This document shows positions 25,097 through 34,045 of a stretch of DNA of 62,542 bases, in pieces. Numbering within the stretch: the stretch's first letter is position 1; each line of letters starts with the position of its first letter. A program made the translations under genes and the position numbers. This DNA comes from Pseudomonas sp. QTF5 (GTDB taxonomy: Bacteria > Pseudomonadota > Gammaproteobacteria > Pseudomonadales > Pseudomonadaceae): positions 1-62,542 of the forward strand of contig NZ_AZRW02000037.1 of the NCBI RefSeq assembly GCF_000512695.2, in the 5' to 3' direction. A model generated the notes under the pieces. The model saw nothing but the letters and a program-made list of their open reading frames with translations. It searched no databases and was not told the origin of the DNA.

Positions 25097-26812
25097 TCAG
25101 CGGCGGATACGAGCCTGGAGGAAAGACAGCACGTCAGCGACCGGCAGCGCTTGCGCCTCGGCCTCTGTGCGGTTCTTGTATTCCAGATTGCCGTCGGCGA
25201 GGCCGCGGTCACTGACCACGATCCGGTGTGGAATGCCGATCAGCTCCATGTCCGCGAACTTGATGCCCGGGCTGGTTTTCTTGTCGCGGTCGTCCAGCAG
25301 CACTTCGAAGCCGGCGGCAGTCAGTTCTGCGTAGAGCTTGTCGGTGGCTTCGCGAACCTGTTCGGTTTCGTAGCGCAGCGGTACCAGAGCAATCTGGAAT
25401 GGGGCCAGAGCGTCGCTCCAGATAATCCCGTTCTCGTCGTTGTTCTGCTCGATGGCGGCAGCCACCACGCGGGACACGCCAATGCCGTAGCAGCCCATTT
25501 CCAGGGTGACCGGTTTGCCGTTCTCGCCCAGTACTTCGCATTTCATCGCTTTGCTGTACTTGTTGCCCAGCTGGAAGATGTGCCCGACTTCGATGCCGCG
25601 CTTGATTTCCAGGGTGCCTTTGCCGTCAGGGCTTGGGTCGCCAGCCACAACGTTGCGCAGGTCGGCAACGGTCGGAACCGGCAGATCGCGCTCCCAGTTC
25701 ACGCCGAAGTAGTGCTTGTCATCAATGTTGGCACCGATGCCGAAGTCGCTCATCAACTCGACGGAACGGTCGATGATGATCGGCAGCGGCAGGTTCAACG
25801 GGCCAAGGGAGCCGGCGCCGGCGCCAATGGCGTCGCGCAGTTCAGCTTCGGAAGCCATGACCAGCGGGCTGGCAACGCCAGGCTGGTTGGCGGCCTTGAT
25901 TTCGTTCAGCTCGTGGTCGCCACGGATGATCAGGGCAATCAGTTTGCCTTGCTCTTCAGCGTGCACCACCAGGGTCTTGATGGTCTTTTCGATCGGCAGG
26001 TTGAAGCCTTCGACCAGTTGCGCAATGGTCTTGGCGTTCGGCGTGTCGACCAGGCGCAGCGCTTCGGCAGGCAGCGGGCGAGAGGTTTCGCGCGGTACGG
26101 CTTCGGCCTTTTCGATGTTGGCTGCGTAGTCGGAACCGTTGCTGAAGACGATATCGTCTTCGCCGGATTCGGCCAATACGTGGAACTCGTGGGAACCGGC
26201 ACCACCAATGGAGCCGTTGTCGGCTTCAACCGGACGGAACTTCAGGCCCAAGCGGCTGAACACGTTGCAGTACGCCTGGTGCATGCGGTCATAGGTGACC
26301 TGTAGCGATGCCTGGTCGGCGTGGAACGAGTAGGCGTCCTTCATGATGAATTCGCGGCCGCGCATCAAGCCGAAGCGTGGGCGGATTTCGTCACGGAATT
26401 TGGTCTGGATCTGATACAGGTTGATCGGCAGCTGTTTGTAGCTGCTCAGCTCGTTACGCATCAGGTCAGTGATGACTTCTTCGTGAGTCGGGCCGGCACA
26501 GAAGTCGCGACCATGACGATCCTTGAAGCGCAGCAATTCAGGGCCGTATTCTTCCCAGCGACCGGATTCCTGCCACAGCTCAGCCGGTTGGGTGCTCGGC
26601 ATCAACACTTCGAGAGAGCCCGCGGCGTTCATTTCTTCACGCACGATGGCTTCAACCTTGCGCATCACTCGCAAGCCCATGGGCAGCCAGGTGTACAGGC
26701 CCGAGGCGAGTTTGCGGATCATACCGGCGCGCAGCATCAGCTGATGGCTGATGACGACCGCGTCGGAAGGCGTTTCTTTCTGTGTGGCGAGCAAAAATTG
26801 ACTGGTGCGCAT
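25097..26812 (-). CDS. proS: Prolyl-tRNA synthetase ProS
   Basis: This class II aminoacyl-tRNA synthetase charges tRNA-Pro. The 571-residue bacterial-type protein has motif 1 around 60-90 and motif 2 near 140 (QIQTKFRDEIRPRFGLMRGREF). The YbaK-like editing insertion lies at about 225-395, motif 3 near 440-450 (GCYGIGVSRVVAA), and the anticodon-binding domain at 475-571. All segments are intact. ATG at 26812. Confidence 0.97.
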   Translation of the reverse strand: MRTSQFLLATQKETPSDAVVISHQLMLRAGMIRKLASGLYTWLPMGLRVMRKVEAIVREEMNAAGSLEVLMPSTQPAELWQESGRWEEYGPELLRFKDRHGRDFCAGPTHEEVITDLMRNELSSYKQLPINLYQIQTKFRDEIRPRFGLMRGREFIMKDAYSFHADQASLQVTYDRMHQAYCNVFSRLGLKFRPVEADNGSIGGAGSHEFHVLAESGEDDIVFSNGSDYAANIEKAEAVPRETSRPLPAEALRLVDTPNAKTIAQLVEGFNLPIEKTIKTLVVHAEEQGKLIALIIRGDHELNEIKAANQPGVASPLVMASEAELRDAIGAGAGSLGPLNLPLPIIIDRSVELMSDFGIGANIDDKHYFGVNWERDLPVPTVADLRNVVAGDPSPDGKGTLEIKRGIEVGHIFQLGNKYSKAMKCEVLGENGKPVTLEMGCYGIGVSRVVAAAIEQNNDENGIIWSDALAPFQIALVPLRYETEQVREATDKLYAELTAAGFEVLLDDRDKKTSPGIKFADMELIGIPHRIVVSDRGLADGNLEYKNRTEAEAQALPVADVLSFLQARIRR

Positions 26813-26903
26813 GGTTGGCCGTTGTCGGTTGCTGATGACGAGAAATGACGGAGCATTGTACGGGCGAGATCTGCTGGCGTACAGGAGTGCGGCCGGCTGT
26901 GTG

Positions 26904-26933
26904 GCAGAGGGCGAATCTGCTCGCCCTCTGCCA
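26904..26933. other. Strong hairpin between ampG and proS
   Basis: GGCAGAGGGCGA pairs perfectly with TCGCCCTCTGCC over 12 bp with a six-base loop, about 20 bases past the ampG stop. There is no T-run, so it is not a canonical intrinsic terminator; it may stabilise the ampG transcript end. Confidence 0.5.
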
Positions 26934-26952
26934 TGCTTCCTGCGTAAAGAGC

Positions 26953-28512
26953 CTACGACTCTTCCGCGACCTGGGTCTGAACCGGTTCCGGCGTCGGTGT
27001 CGGACCTGCGCGGCGGTTCTCCTGGAACCAGTGCAAGGCGATCAACAGCAAGGTCGGAACGCCCAGCAGGGCGGTGATCAGGAAGAAGTTGTGATAGCCG
27101 AATTTTTCCACCATGACCCCTGAGTAGCCGCCGATCAGGCGGGGCAGCAGGAGCATGATCGAGCTGAGCAGGGCGTACTGGGTGGCGGAGAACTTGAGAT
27201 TGGTCAGGCTCGACAGGTAAGCGACAAATGCCGAAGTCGCCAGGCCCGAGCTGAAGTTATCCAGCGAGATGGTAGCAATCAGCATCTGCAGATTGGCGCC
27301 CATGTCCGTGAGCACCAGAAACAGCAAGTTGGTGGCGGCCGATGTAACGCCGCCGATAAACAGGATGGGCAGAATACCAAAACGCACGATCAGCAGACCG
27401 CCCATGCCGGCGCCGACTAGCGTCATGATCAGGCCGAAAATCTTGCTGACGCTGGCAATCTGATCCTTGGTGAATCCCTGGTCGATGTAGAACACGTTGG
27501 CCATCACGCCCATGACTGTATCGGACATTCGATAGGTTGCGATCAGCCCGAGCAACAGCAGGGCTTGCCAGCGGTAACGCAGGATGAAGTCGTTGACTGG
27601 CGTCAGCACCGGGGCCAAGCCACGGCGACCCATGGCCGACAAGCACAGGCCAGTGAGCGTGATATAGAGGATCGCCCGCAGGAATGCACGGTCTTCGAGC
27701 AGCAGGTCGAGCACGCTGACGCCTTCGAACAGTACGCTGGCGAAGTCCGTGTTGTAGAGCTGGGTGAACAAGGCCGGTACGGACACCAGTAGCACGATCA
27801 GCACGAACACCGACGCCAGTTGGTGCGCAAAGCTGTAGCGTCCGGCCTGCAATTGAGTGCGTAGCGGTACTGGCGGTTCGCGCATGAACAGGCTGGTCAG
27901 CAGCGCCGGGATCATCAACACGCCGAACAGCACGTAGGTGCCGGTCCACGCCGCATGCTTGTAGTTGAAACCGGTGGAGCCGAAGCCTTCGGCGAAAAAC
28001 AATGCGCCGGCCGTCGCCAACAGGGCGGCGACCCGATAACCGGCCATGTAGCTGGCCGCCAGCGCGGCTTGATGAGTGTCGTCGACGATTTCCAGACGAT
28101 AGGCGTCGACGGCGATGTCTTGCGTCGCCGAGGCGAAGGCGACGACCACGGCAATGGCGATCAGCCAGGACAGATGCTTTTGCGGGTCGCAGAAGCCCAT
28201 GCCGATCAGGCCGAGAATCACTAGCGCCTGGGACAGTACCAGCCAGGAGCGTCGTCGACCAAGCTTGCCGAGCAGTGGCAGGCGCCATTGGTCGAGCAGC
28301 GGCGACCAGACCCATTTAAAGGCATAGGCCAGGCCGATCAGGCTTGCATAGCCGATGGTTTCGCGGGCCACGCCGGCTTCACGCAGCCAGACTGAAAGCG
28401 TCGAAAACACCAGCATGTAGGGCAGGCCGGCGGCGAAACCAAGCAGCAACAACACGAGCGTCGAGGGGCTGGCATAGGCGGCGAGCGCGGCGCGCCAGGT
28501 TTTACGGGGCAT
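26953..28512 (-). CDS. ampG: Muropeptide permease AmpG (MFS)
   Basis: AmpG imports GlcNAc-anhydroMurNAc peptides from the periplasm for cell-wall recycling, feeding the AmpR/AmpC induction signal. The 519-residue protein has 12-14 hydrophobic segments. The N-terminal motif LLLGFAAGLPYMLVFSTLSVWL (about 19-40) and the DAYRLEIVDD loop (about 136-145) are characteristic of AmpG. A Pro/Glu-rich cytosolic tail ends the protein. ATG at 28512. Confidence 0.93.
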   Translation of the reverse strand: MPRKTWRAALAAYASPSTLVLLLLGFAAGLPYMLVFSTLSVWLREAGVARETIGYASLIGLAYAFKWVWSPLLDQWRLPLLGKLGRRRSWLVLSQALVILGLIGMGFCDPQKHLSWLIAIAVVVAFASATQDIAVDAYRLEIVDDTHQAALAASYMAGYRVAALLATAGALFFAEGFGSTGFNYKHAAWTGTYVLFGVLMIPALLTSLFMREPPVPLRTQLQAGRYSFAHQLASVFVLIVLLVSVPALFTQLYNTDFASVLFEGVSVLDLLLEDRAFLRAILYITLTGLCLSAMGRRGLAPVLTPVNDFILRYRWQALLLLGLIATYRMSDTVMGVMANVFYIDQGFTKDQIASVSKIFGLIMTLVGAGMGGLLIVRFGILPILFIGGVTSAATNLLFLVLTDMGANLQMLIATISLDNFSSGLATSAFVAYLSSLTNLKFSATQYALLSSIMLLLPRLIGGYSGVMVEKFGYHNFFLITALLGVPTLLLIALHWFQENRRAGPTPTPEPVQTQVAEES

Positions 28513-28556
28513 GGGCTGGAGTCTGCCTCAAGAATTACGGAAACAAAGCGCGCACT

Positions 28557-28910
28557 CTAACCGCTGTGCTCTACCGGGCGCCAGCCATGGCGCTGAATAT
28601 CAACACGATTATTCAGGATACTCACGCCTTCCATGCGCAATCGGGCCCGTTGTTCATCCCCCGAAGGGCTGCCCACAGGCAGGCTGATCCGACCGCCGGC
28701 ACCCAGCACCCGGTGCCAGGGTAATTTAGTGTCGCCGGGCAGTTGGCTGAGCGTTCGCCCGACCCAGCGAGCGGCGCGACCCAGTCCCGCCAGCTCGGCA
28801 AGCTGGCCGTAACTCACGACTTTGCCCTCAGGCACTTGTGCCAGGGTCAGGTAGAGCGCCGTGCGTCGGATTTGCGCCGCGCTTTCGGTTTCAACGGTTG
28901 AGTCGGTCAC
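28557..28910 (-). CDS. Alkyltransferase-like (ATL) DNA-lesion-binding protein
   Basis: The 117-residue MGMT-family protein has PWHRV (64-68) in place of the catalytic PCHRV: Trp65 replaces the alkyl-acceptor Cys. That is diagnostic of ATL proteins, which bind O6-alkylguanine and direct it to nucleotide excision repair rather than repairing it. GRAARWVGRTLS (about 44-55) is the conserved DNA-contact region. The GTG start at 28910 was preferred, with AGGAA upstream; a longer ATG form from 28973 would add 21 unconserved residues. Confidence 0.85.
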   Translation of the reverse strand: MTDSTVETESAAQIRRTALYLTLAQVPEGKVVSYGQLAELAGLGRAARWVGRTLSQLPGDTKLPWHRVLGAGGRISLPVGSPSGDEQRARLRMEGVSILNNRVDIQRHGWRPVEHSG

Positions 28911-29077
28911 GTCCCGGGCTTCCTGAAAAAATGCGCATTTGACCGTTCGTAGAGTAAATCCTGAATCGGCCATTGAGAAATGAACTCAATAGAAATAGTC
29001 GGGTCAGTGCTTGTTAGGGCCTTATTCTTGAGGATAATGCCGACTTTTTTTCGCAAAGTTGAGCCTTCGATCCGCTT

Positions 29078-30085
29078 ATGTTGTCCAGAACCTTGCTGTG
29101 CCTCGCTGTCGCCAGTGCTTCCACTCCCTTGCTTGCCGATACCGTGTGGTTGAAGAACGGTGACAAATTGAGCGGCAAAATCACCGTTTTCGATGGTGGC
29201 AAACTGCTGATTCAGACCGAGTACGCTGGCGCGGTCCCGATCGACTGGAAACAGGTCAAAACCCTGGAAAGTGATCAGCAACTGTTGGTCAAACAGGATG
29301 CCTATACCGGCGAGAAGGCCAAGGCGCTGCACGCGGCAGAGGACGGCAAGGTCACCCTGGCCAACGGCGATGGCCCCAAGACCGTGGAGCTGGCCAGTAT
29401 CCAGCAGATGCTCAAGCCCAAGCCGGTGGTTGAGGATTTGGTGTGGAAAGGCAATGTCGACATGGCGCTGGATTATCAGCGGGCCGAAAAAGATACTGAT
29501 GATTATGACGTTGGTTTCAAAACCACCGCGCGTCATGGTCGGTGGCGTCATACGGCGGAAGGTGAGTACAACCGCGAGTTCCAGGATGACGTCGTCACCA
29601 CTGATAACTGGCGTGCCGAATACTCTCTCGACCGATTCCTCACCGAGAAGTGGTTCTGGCAAGGGCGTTTGAATTACAAGCGTGACCAGGTCGAAGAGCT
29701 CGCCCGCCAGCGCACCATCGGTACCGGCCCCGGTTATCAGTTCTGGGATAACGAACTGGGCGCCTTCTCCTTGGGCTCGCTCCTGAACAACACGGACTAT
29801 GAGTATTCCAACGGCAACAAGGAAAACTTCTACTCCCTGGCGATGAAGTGGGACTACAACCGCTACCTGATCGGCAAGAAGGTCGAGTTCTTCACCAATG
29901 GTGAGGTCGGCAAGCCGTTGTCGGGCGTGGCGGATTACGCCCTCGATGCCGAGGTCGGCCTGCGCTACAAAGTCACCGACTGGGCATCGCTGAATCTGAA
30001 GGCCGAGAAAGACATCATCAGCGGTAGCGATGAGGCTGACCTGAGCAAGACCCGATACACCGCAGGGTTTGGCGTGACCTGGTAA
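29078..30085 (+). CDS. DUF481 outer-membrane beta-barrel-like protein
   Basis: The 335-residue exported protein has a signal peptide at about 1-20 (cleavage near PLLA-DTV). A small N-terminal domain (DTVWLKNGDKLSGKITVFDG) follows, then the DUF481 region (about 120-335) with alternating aromatic strands typical of a beta-barrel. The C-terminus ...GFGVTW ends in Trp, as expected for a barrel recognised by the BAM machinery. Function is unknown. ATG at 29078. Confidence 0.85.
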   Translation: MLSRTLLCLAVASASTPLLADTVWLKNGDKLSGKITVFDGGKLLIQTEYAGAVPIDWKQVKTLESDQQLLVKQDAYTGEKAKALHAAEDGKVTLANGDGPKTVELASIQQMLKPKPVVEDLVWKGNVDMALDYQRAEKDTDDYDVGFKTTARHGRWRHTAEGEYNREFQDDVVTTDNWRAEYSLDRFLTEKWFWQGRLNYKRDQVEELARQRTIGTGPGYQFWDNELGAFSLGSLLNNTDYEYSNGNKENFYSLAMKWDYNRYLIGKKVEFFTNGEVGKPLSGVADYALDAEVGLRYKVTDWASLNLKAEKDIISGSDEADLSKTRYTAGFGVTW

Positions 30086-30097
30086 CACTGAAAGATC

Positions 30098-30177
30098 AAA
30101 AGATCGCAGCCTTCGGCAGCTCCTACACAGGATTGAGGTACATCCCGTAGGAGCTGTCGAAGCCTGCGATCTTTTTT
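30098..30177 (+). repeat. Inverted repeat of another intergenic family, probable terminator
   Basis: AAGATCGCAGCCTTCGGCAG and its near-complement CTGTCGAAGCCTGCGATCTT form a long imperfect hairpin ending in TTTTTT. It is unlike the GGGAGCGGGCTTGCTCGC class. It follows the DUF481 stop and could terminate that transcript. Confidence 0.75.
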
Positions 30178-30199
30178 GTCATGCAAAACATTCAGACAC

Positions 30200-30235
30200 A
30201 AAAAAGCCCCGCTTTTAAGGGCGGGGCTTTTTACT
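30200..30235 (-). terminator. Intrinsic terminator of the cold-shock gene
   Basis: AAAAAAGCCCCGC ... GCGGGGCTTTTT hairpin, 15 bases from the stop codon. Confidence 0.9.
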
Positions 30236-30249
30236 AAAGCAGTTACAAG

Positions 30250-30459
30250 TTAGATAACTTGAACTTCTTCAGCTTGCATGCCTTTCTGACCGCGGGTAGC
30301 GATGAAAGAAACCTGTTGGCCTTCTTTCAGGCTTTTGAAGCCGTCGGATTGGATAGCTTTGAAGTGAACGAACAGGTCGTCACCGGATTGTGGAGTGATG
30401 AAGCCGAAGCCTTTTTCATCGTTGAACCACTTAACGGTACCGGTTTGGCGATTAGACAT
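30250..30459 (-). CDS. Cold-shock domain protein (CspA/CapB family)
   Basis: The 69-residue single cold-shock domain binds single-stranded RNA and DNA and melts RNA structure. RNP1 (KGFGFI, about 16-21) and RNP2 (LFVHF, about 29-33) are intact. AAGGAG precedes the ATG by eight bases. The leader is probably long, as in other csp genes, where it controls mRNA stability and translation at low temperature. Confidence 0.95.
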   Translation of the reverse strand: MSNRQTGTVKWFNDEKGFGFITPQSGDDLFVHFKAIQSDGFKSLKEGQQVSFIATRGQKGMQAEEVQVI

Positions 30460-30813
30460 GGTGTAACTCCTTGAACAAAGATAACTGCGACGCAGGAAGA
30501 ACCCTGGCCGAGACTGAGTGCAAAGAGCAGGAAAAATTCTTGTAGATGGTTGGATCGAAATTCAACATATCGTGTAGAGATTCTCAGTGACACAAGCAGC
30601 ACAGTGGCGCCACCTTAACCCTTTTTCCGGAAAGTGCCAATGGTTCTTGCGAAGGTTTCTCTGTTTTCATGACTGACGGTGCATCGAATCGCGGTGAAGG
30701 CCCGGAATTCACGGGGGATCGTCGAGAATTGTCTCCCGGACTTTGAACGCGGCGCGACTGCCCGGTAAGATGCCGGACAGAATTTTTCCACCTCGCTATT
30801 CAGGACACCCGCC
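30460..30813. other. Divergent intergenic region cspA-like/dcd
   Basis: This 354-base region has no gene. The left part is the presumed long leader of the cold-shock gene. The right part carries the dcd promoter and its RBS (CAGGACAC, about 30803-30810). No REPIN or clear operator is seen. Confidence 0.6.
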
Positions 30814-31380
30814 ATGAGCATCAAATCGGACAAGTGGATTCGCCGCATGGCGCAGGAACACGGCATGATCGAGCCTTTCGTCGAGCGCCAAGTGCGCGGC
30901 AGCGACGATAGCCGTGTGATCTCCTACGGCGTGTCCAGCTACGGCTACGATGTGCGTTGCACCAATCACTTCAAGGTGTTTACCAACATCAATTCGGCGA
31001 TCGTCGACCCGAAAAACTTCGATGCTGGCAGCTTCGTCGACATCCACAGCGACGTGTGCATCATTCCGCCGAACTCCTTCGCTTTGGCCAGCACCGTCGA
31101 ATACTTCCGCATCCCGCGTAACGTATTGACCATTTGCCTGGGTAAAAGCACCTACGCGCGTTGCGGCATCATCGTCAACGTCACGCCGCTCGAGCCTGAG
31201 TGGGAAGGTCACGTGACCCTGGAGTTCTCCAACACCACCAATCTGCCGGCGAAAATCTACGCGAACGAAGGCGTGGCGCAGATGTTGTTCCTTGAGTCGG
31301 ACGAAGAGTGCGAAGTCTCCTACAAGGACCGTGGCGGCAAGTATCAGGGCCAGCGTGGCGTGACCCTGCCGCGCACCTGA
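30814..31380 (+). CDS. dcd: dCTP deaminase Dcd
   Basis: Dcd converts dCTP to dUTP, feeding dTMP synthesis. The 188-residue product has the proteobacterial length. Conserved stretches include SYGVSSYGYDVRC (about 29-41), GKSTYARCGI (about 109-118, containing the Ser/Arg substrate contacts) and the catalytic Glu in LEFSNTT (about 138). ATG at 30814. Confidence 0.96.
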   Translation: MSIKSDKWIRRMAQEHGMIEPFVERQVRGSDDSRVISYGVSSYGYDVRCTNHFKVFTNINSAIVDPKNFDAGSFVDIHSDVCIIPPNSFALASTVEYFRIPRNVLTICLGKSTYARCGIIVNVTPLEPEWEGHVTLEFSNTTNLPAKIYANEGVAQMLFLESDEECEVSYKDRGGKYQGQRGVTLPRT

Positions 31381-31487
31381 GTCAGCCGTCTGACAAACCG
31401 TTGGAATTCCTGAGCGGGCGTACACTCTATGGAATGTACTGCTCCGATTCGCGCAAGGCGGATCGGGCCATCGCTCAGGAGTGCTTC

Positions 31488-31697
31488 ATGAAGATCGATC
31501 CACGAATAACTGCCGAACTGGCAAGGCTTGAGCCCAATCAGGTTGGCGTGCTGGCCTGGTCCTTGTTGGCACATCCGCCAGTCAGCATGGCAGGGGGCAT
31601 CCCCGGTCAGCCTGATCCCGATACCCCCAACGAACAACCGACAGAACCCGGAGAGCCTACTCTTCCGGACGAACCACCACCCGCGCCAGTTGCCTGA
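31488..31697 (+). CDS. Small conserved hypothetical protein, Pro-rich tail
   Basis: A 69-residue protein starts at an ATG with AGGAG seven bases upstream. The N-terminal half is helical (KIDPRITAELARLEPNQVGV) and the rest is rich in Pro, Glu and Asp and probably disordered (PDPDTPNEQPTEPGEPTLPD). No signal peptide and no known domain. A strong hairpin follows its stop. Confidence 0.6.
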   Translation: MKIDPRITAELARLEPNQVGVLAWSLLAHPPVSMAGGIPGQPDPDTPNEQPTEPGEPTLPDEPPPAPVA

Positions 31698-31714
31698 TCC
31701 CGCTGTCGAAATGA

Positions 31715-31761
31715 ATGGCCAGTCAGCTGATATCTGTAAAAGATTTCAGCTGACTGGCCAT
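31715..31761 (+). terminator. Long perfect hairpin, probable terminator
   Basis: ATGGCCAGTCAGCTGA (31715-31730) and TCAGCTGACTGGCCAT (31746-31761) are perfect 16-bp arms with a 15-base loop, followed by ATTTCTTTAT. It begins 18 bases after the small gene's stop. Its core GCCAGTCAG is also found in the inverted repeats at 1965 and 2110. Confidence 0.6.
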
Positions 31762-31786
31762 ATTTCTTTATCGCCTATGACAAAGA

Positions 31787-32078
31787 TCGCCCGCGAAAGC
31801 GGTCCGCCAGTGACATTGATGCTGGATGTGCCGACGTCTTCGCGGGCAAGCCCGGCTCCCACAGGCTTCGATGTTGTTCATGCAGGCTGCGAACGACACA
31901 AAAAACTGTGGGAGCGGGCTTGCCCGCGAAAGCGGTTTTTCAGTCACATCGATGCTGGATGTGCCGACGCCTTCGCGGGCAAGCCCGGCTCCCACAGGGT
32001 TCGATGTTGTTCATGCAGGCTGCGAACGACCAAAAACTGTGGGAGCGGGCTTGCTCGCGAAAGCGGTCTTTCAGTGAC
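31787..32078. repeat. Tandem REPIN cluster, period about 133 bp
   Basis: Within a 439-base gene-free gap (31698-32136), REP arms and the spacer motif GCTGGATGTGCCGACG recur at 31821 and 31954, with a partial copy at 32085. The spacing is 133 and 131 bases. The intervening non-REP sequence (TTCGATGTTGTTCATGCAGG) is duplicated too, so this arose by tandem duplication of a REPIN plus flank. Confidence 0.9.
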
Positions 32079-32136
32079 GTCAATGCTGGATGGGCAAGTC
32101 GGATCGCCGCACCGCTCGCTCCTACAGGACAGTGGG

Positions 32137-32901
32137 TTACTTGAGGTTGCCGCTGAGGAACTGCTTCAGCCGTTCACTCTTCGGATTACCCAGCACATCC
32201 TCCGGCGCACCTTCTTCTTCCACCAGCCCCTGGTGCAGGAACAGCACCTGGCTCGATACCTTGCGGGCGAAGCTCATTTCGTGGGTGACCATGATCATGG
32301 TCCGGCCTTCTTCGGCCAGGCCCTGGATGACCTTGAGCACTTCGCCCACCAGTTCCGGGTCGAGCGCCGAGGTCGGTTCGTCGAACAGCATGACTTCCGG
32401 TTCCATGGCCAGCGCGCGGGCAATGGCTACCCGTTGTTGCTGGCCGCCCGAAAGGAACGCCGGGTACTGATCCGCCACGCGTGCTGCCAGGCCAACCTTG
32501 TCGAGGTAACGTCGAGCACGGTCTTCGGCCTCTTTCTTGCTGCAACCGAGCACCCGGCGAGGGGCCATGGTGATGTTCTCCAGCACCGTCATGTGGCTCC
32601 ACAGGTTGAAATGCTGGAACACCATGGCCAGGCGGGTGCGTATTCGTTGCAGTTCATCGTCATCGGCGACGCGCATTCCATGACGGTCGTGGATCATGCG
32701 GATCGGCTGGCCGTCCATGGTCATGGCGCCGTCGTTGGGTTGCTCGAGAAAATTGATGCAGCGTAAAAAGGTGCTTTTGCCTGAGCCGCTGGCGCCGATC
32801 AGGCTGATGACGTCGCCGGTTTTGGCCTTGAGCGAAACGCCTTTGAGCACCTGATGATCGCCATAGCTTTTATGCAGGCCTTCAATGGTCAGTTTGTACA
32901 T
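32137..32901 (-). CDS. aotP: Arginine/ornithine ABC transporter ATP-binding protein AotP
   Basis: The 254-residue HisP-type ATPase has Walker A GASGSGKS (about 37-44), signature LSGGQQQR (about 155-162), Walker B VMLFDEP (about 176-182) and an H-loop in TMIMVTHEM. It energises uptake through AotQM. It is the last gene of the run aotJ-aotQ-aotM-aotO-aotP, the order known from P. aeruginosa. There argR follows aotP; here a REPIN cluster follows instead. Confidence 0.92.
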   Translation of the reverse strand: MYKLTIEGLHKSYGDHQVLKGVSLKAKTGDVISLIGASGSGKSTFLRCINFLEQPNDGAMTMDGQPIRMIHDRHGMRVADDDELQRIRTRLAMVFQHFNLWSHMTVLENITMAPRRVLGCSKKEAEDRARRYLDKVGLAARVADQYPAFLSGGQQQRVAIARALAMEPEVMLFDEPTSALDPELVGEVLKVIQGLAEEGRTMIMVTHEMSFARKVSSQVLFLHQGLVEEEGAPEDVLGNPKSERLKQFLSGNLK

Positions 32902-32914
32902 GGGGCATGCATCC

Positions 32915-34033
32915 TCAAGGCGAAAGTAGGTAGCCGCTGCGATAGGCTTCGGTGCCCGCGACGTGGGCGATCACCATGCCGGCAGTGGCCATGCGCCGCA
33001 GCGAACGGGCGTACATCAGCCCGGCGGCGGTGCAATGAACAGGGGTGACGCGATCATTGATCGGGTCGATCACTTCAGCAATCAATTGCCCGGCCTCCAG
33101 GTATTCCCCGGGCAGGGCCGTGAACACCAGCAACCCGCCCACGGGTGTCGCCACCGGTTCAACGCCGGCCAGCGGTGTGGCCGGGTAGGGCAGTGCCGGT
33201 AATGGCGCCGGCTCACCGGCAATCACGCCGAAGTGAATCAGATAATCGATCAGCGCCTGACAGTCGAGGCTGGCCAGCGGGTGATTGACGTCACCCTGGC
33301 CGCGCAATTCGACGGTGACTGAAAAACTGCCCAGCGGAATCTCGAACTGCTCGCCGAAACGCTCTTTCAATTGCCACCAGAGCAGCGTGAAGCATTCATC
33401 GAACGATTGACCACCCGAATCGGTAGCCAGCAGGCTGGCTTCGGAACCAATGTAGCGCGCCAACGGCTCGACCTGCGGCCAGGCCTCGGGCGTGGTGTAG
33501 AGGTGTGCCACGGCTTCGAAATCGCAATGCAGGTCCAGCACCATGTCTGCATCGCAGGCCAGCCGTTGCAGGGTCAGGCGCTGAGATTGCAGTTGAGTGC
33601 CTGCGGTCTGCCGCGCCAAAGCCTTGCGCAGGCTGTCGCGGATCAGTTCGAGGTTGCGTTGCGGATCGTCGCCAAGCAGACCTTCGATCTCGTTGCCGAC
33701 TTCTTCACTCAAGTCGACGAACCAGCGATTGAAGTTCTGCCCGCTTTCCAGCTCATAGCGGCCGAGTGGAACGTCCATCAAAACTTGTTCCAGGCCGACC
33801 GGGTTGGCCACAGGCACCAGCACGATTTCACTGCGCAGTCGGCCCGCGGCTTCCAGCTCCGCCAGACGTTGCTTGAGGTGCCAGGCCACCAACATGCCGG
33901 GCAATTCATCGGCATGCAGGGAGGACTGGATGTAAATCTTGCCTTTGGCCGACGGCGGGCCGAAGTGGAAGCTGTGAATCTGTCGCACGGTCCCCGGCAG
34001 CGGGGCCAGCAGGTCATGAATCTGGTGGCGCAT
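32915..34033 (-). CDS. aotO: AotO, succinylglutamate desuccinylase/aspartoacylase-family protein
   Basis: The 372-residue protein has a zinc-carboxypeptidase-like fold. The HxxE zinc motif is in SSLHADELPGM (about 37-47), and the third ligand is probably the His in VLDLHCDFEA (about 165-174). A C-terminal beta-barrel domain follows. Its place between the permease and ATPase genes is the conserved aot arrangement. In P. aeruginosa aotO was reported as not needed for transport, so its substrate is unknown. ATG at 34033, 12 bases after aotM. Confidence 0.87.
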   Translation of the reverse strand: MRHQIHDLLAPLPGTVRQIHSFHFGPPSAKGKIYIQSSLHADELPGMLVAWHLKQRLAELEAAGRLRSEIVLVPVANPVGLEQVLMDVPLGRYELESGQNFNRWFVDLSEEVGNEIEGLLGDDPQRNLELIRDSLRKALARQTAGTQLQSQRLTLQRLACDADMVLDLHCDFEAVAHLYTTPEAWPQVEPLARYIGSEASLLATDSGGQSFDECFTLLWWQLKERFGEQFEIPLGSFSVTVELRGQGDVNHPLASLDCQALIDYLIHFGVIAGEPAPLPALPYPATPLAGVEPVATPVGGLLVFTALPGEYLEAGQLIAEVIDPINDRVTPVHCTAAGLMYARSLRRMATAGMVIAHVAGTEAYRSGYLLSP

Positions 34034-34045
34034 GTACGAGTTGTC

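Noticed and set aside
25094..26305. 403-codon frame antisense to proS
   Set aside because: Shadow of the proS reading frame; no RBS, no recognisable domain, composition typical of antisense frames.
26904..26933. Intrinsic terminator after ampG
   Set aside because: The 12-bp hairpin is perfect but there is no T-run on either side, so it is listed only as a hairpin.
28907..30088. 393-codon frame antisense to the DUF481 gene
   Set aside because: The sense strand has a clean signal peptide and barrel pattern; the antisense product has neither.
31787..32078. Possible CRISPR array
   Set aside because: The repeats are palindromic REPs in alternating orientation and the spacers themselves are duplicated; no cas genes are near.
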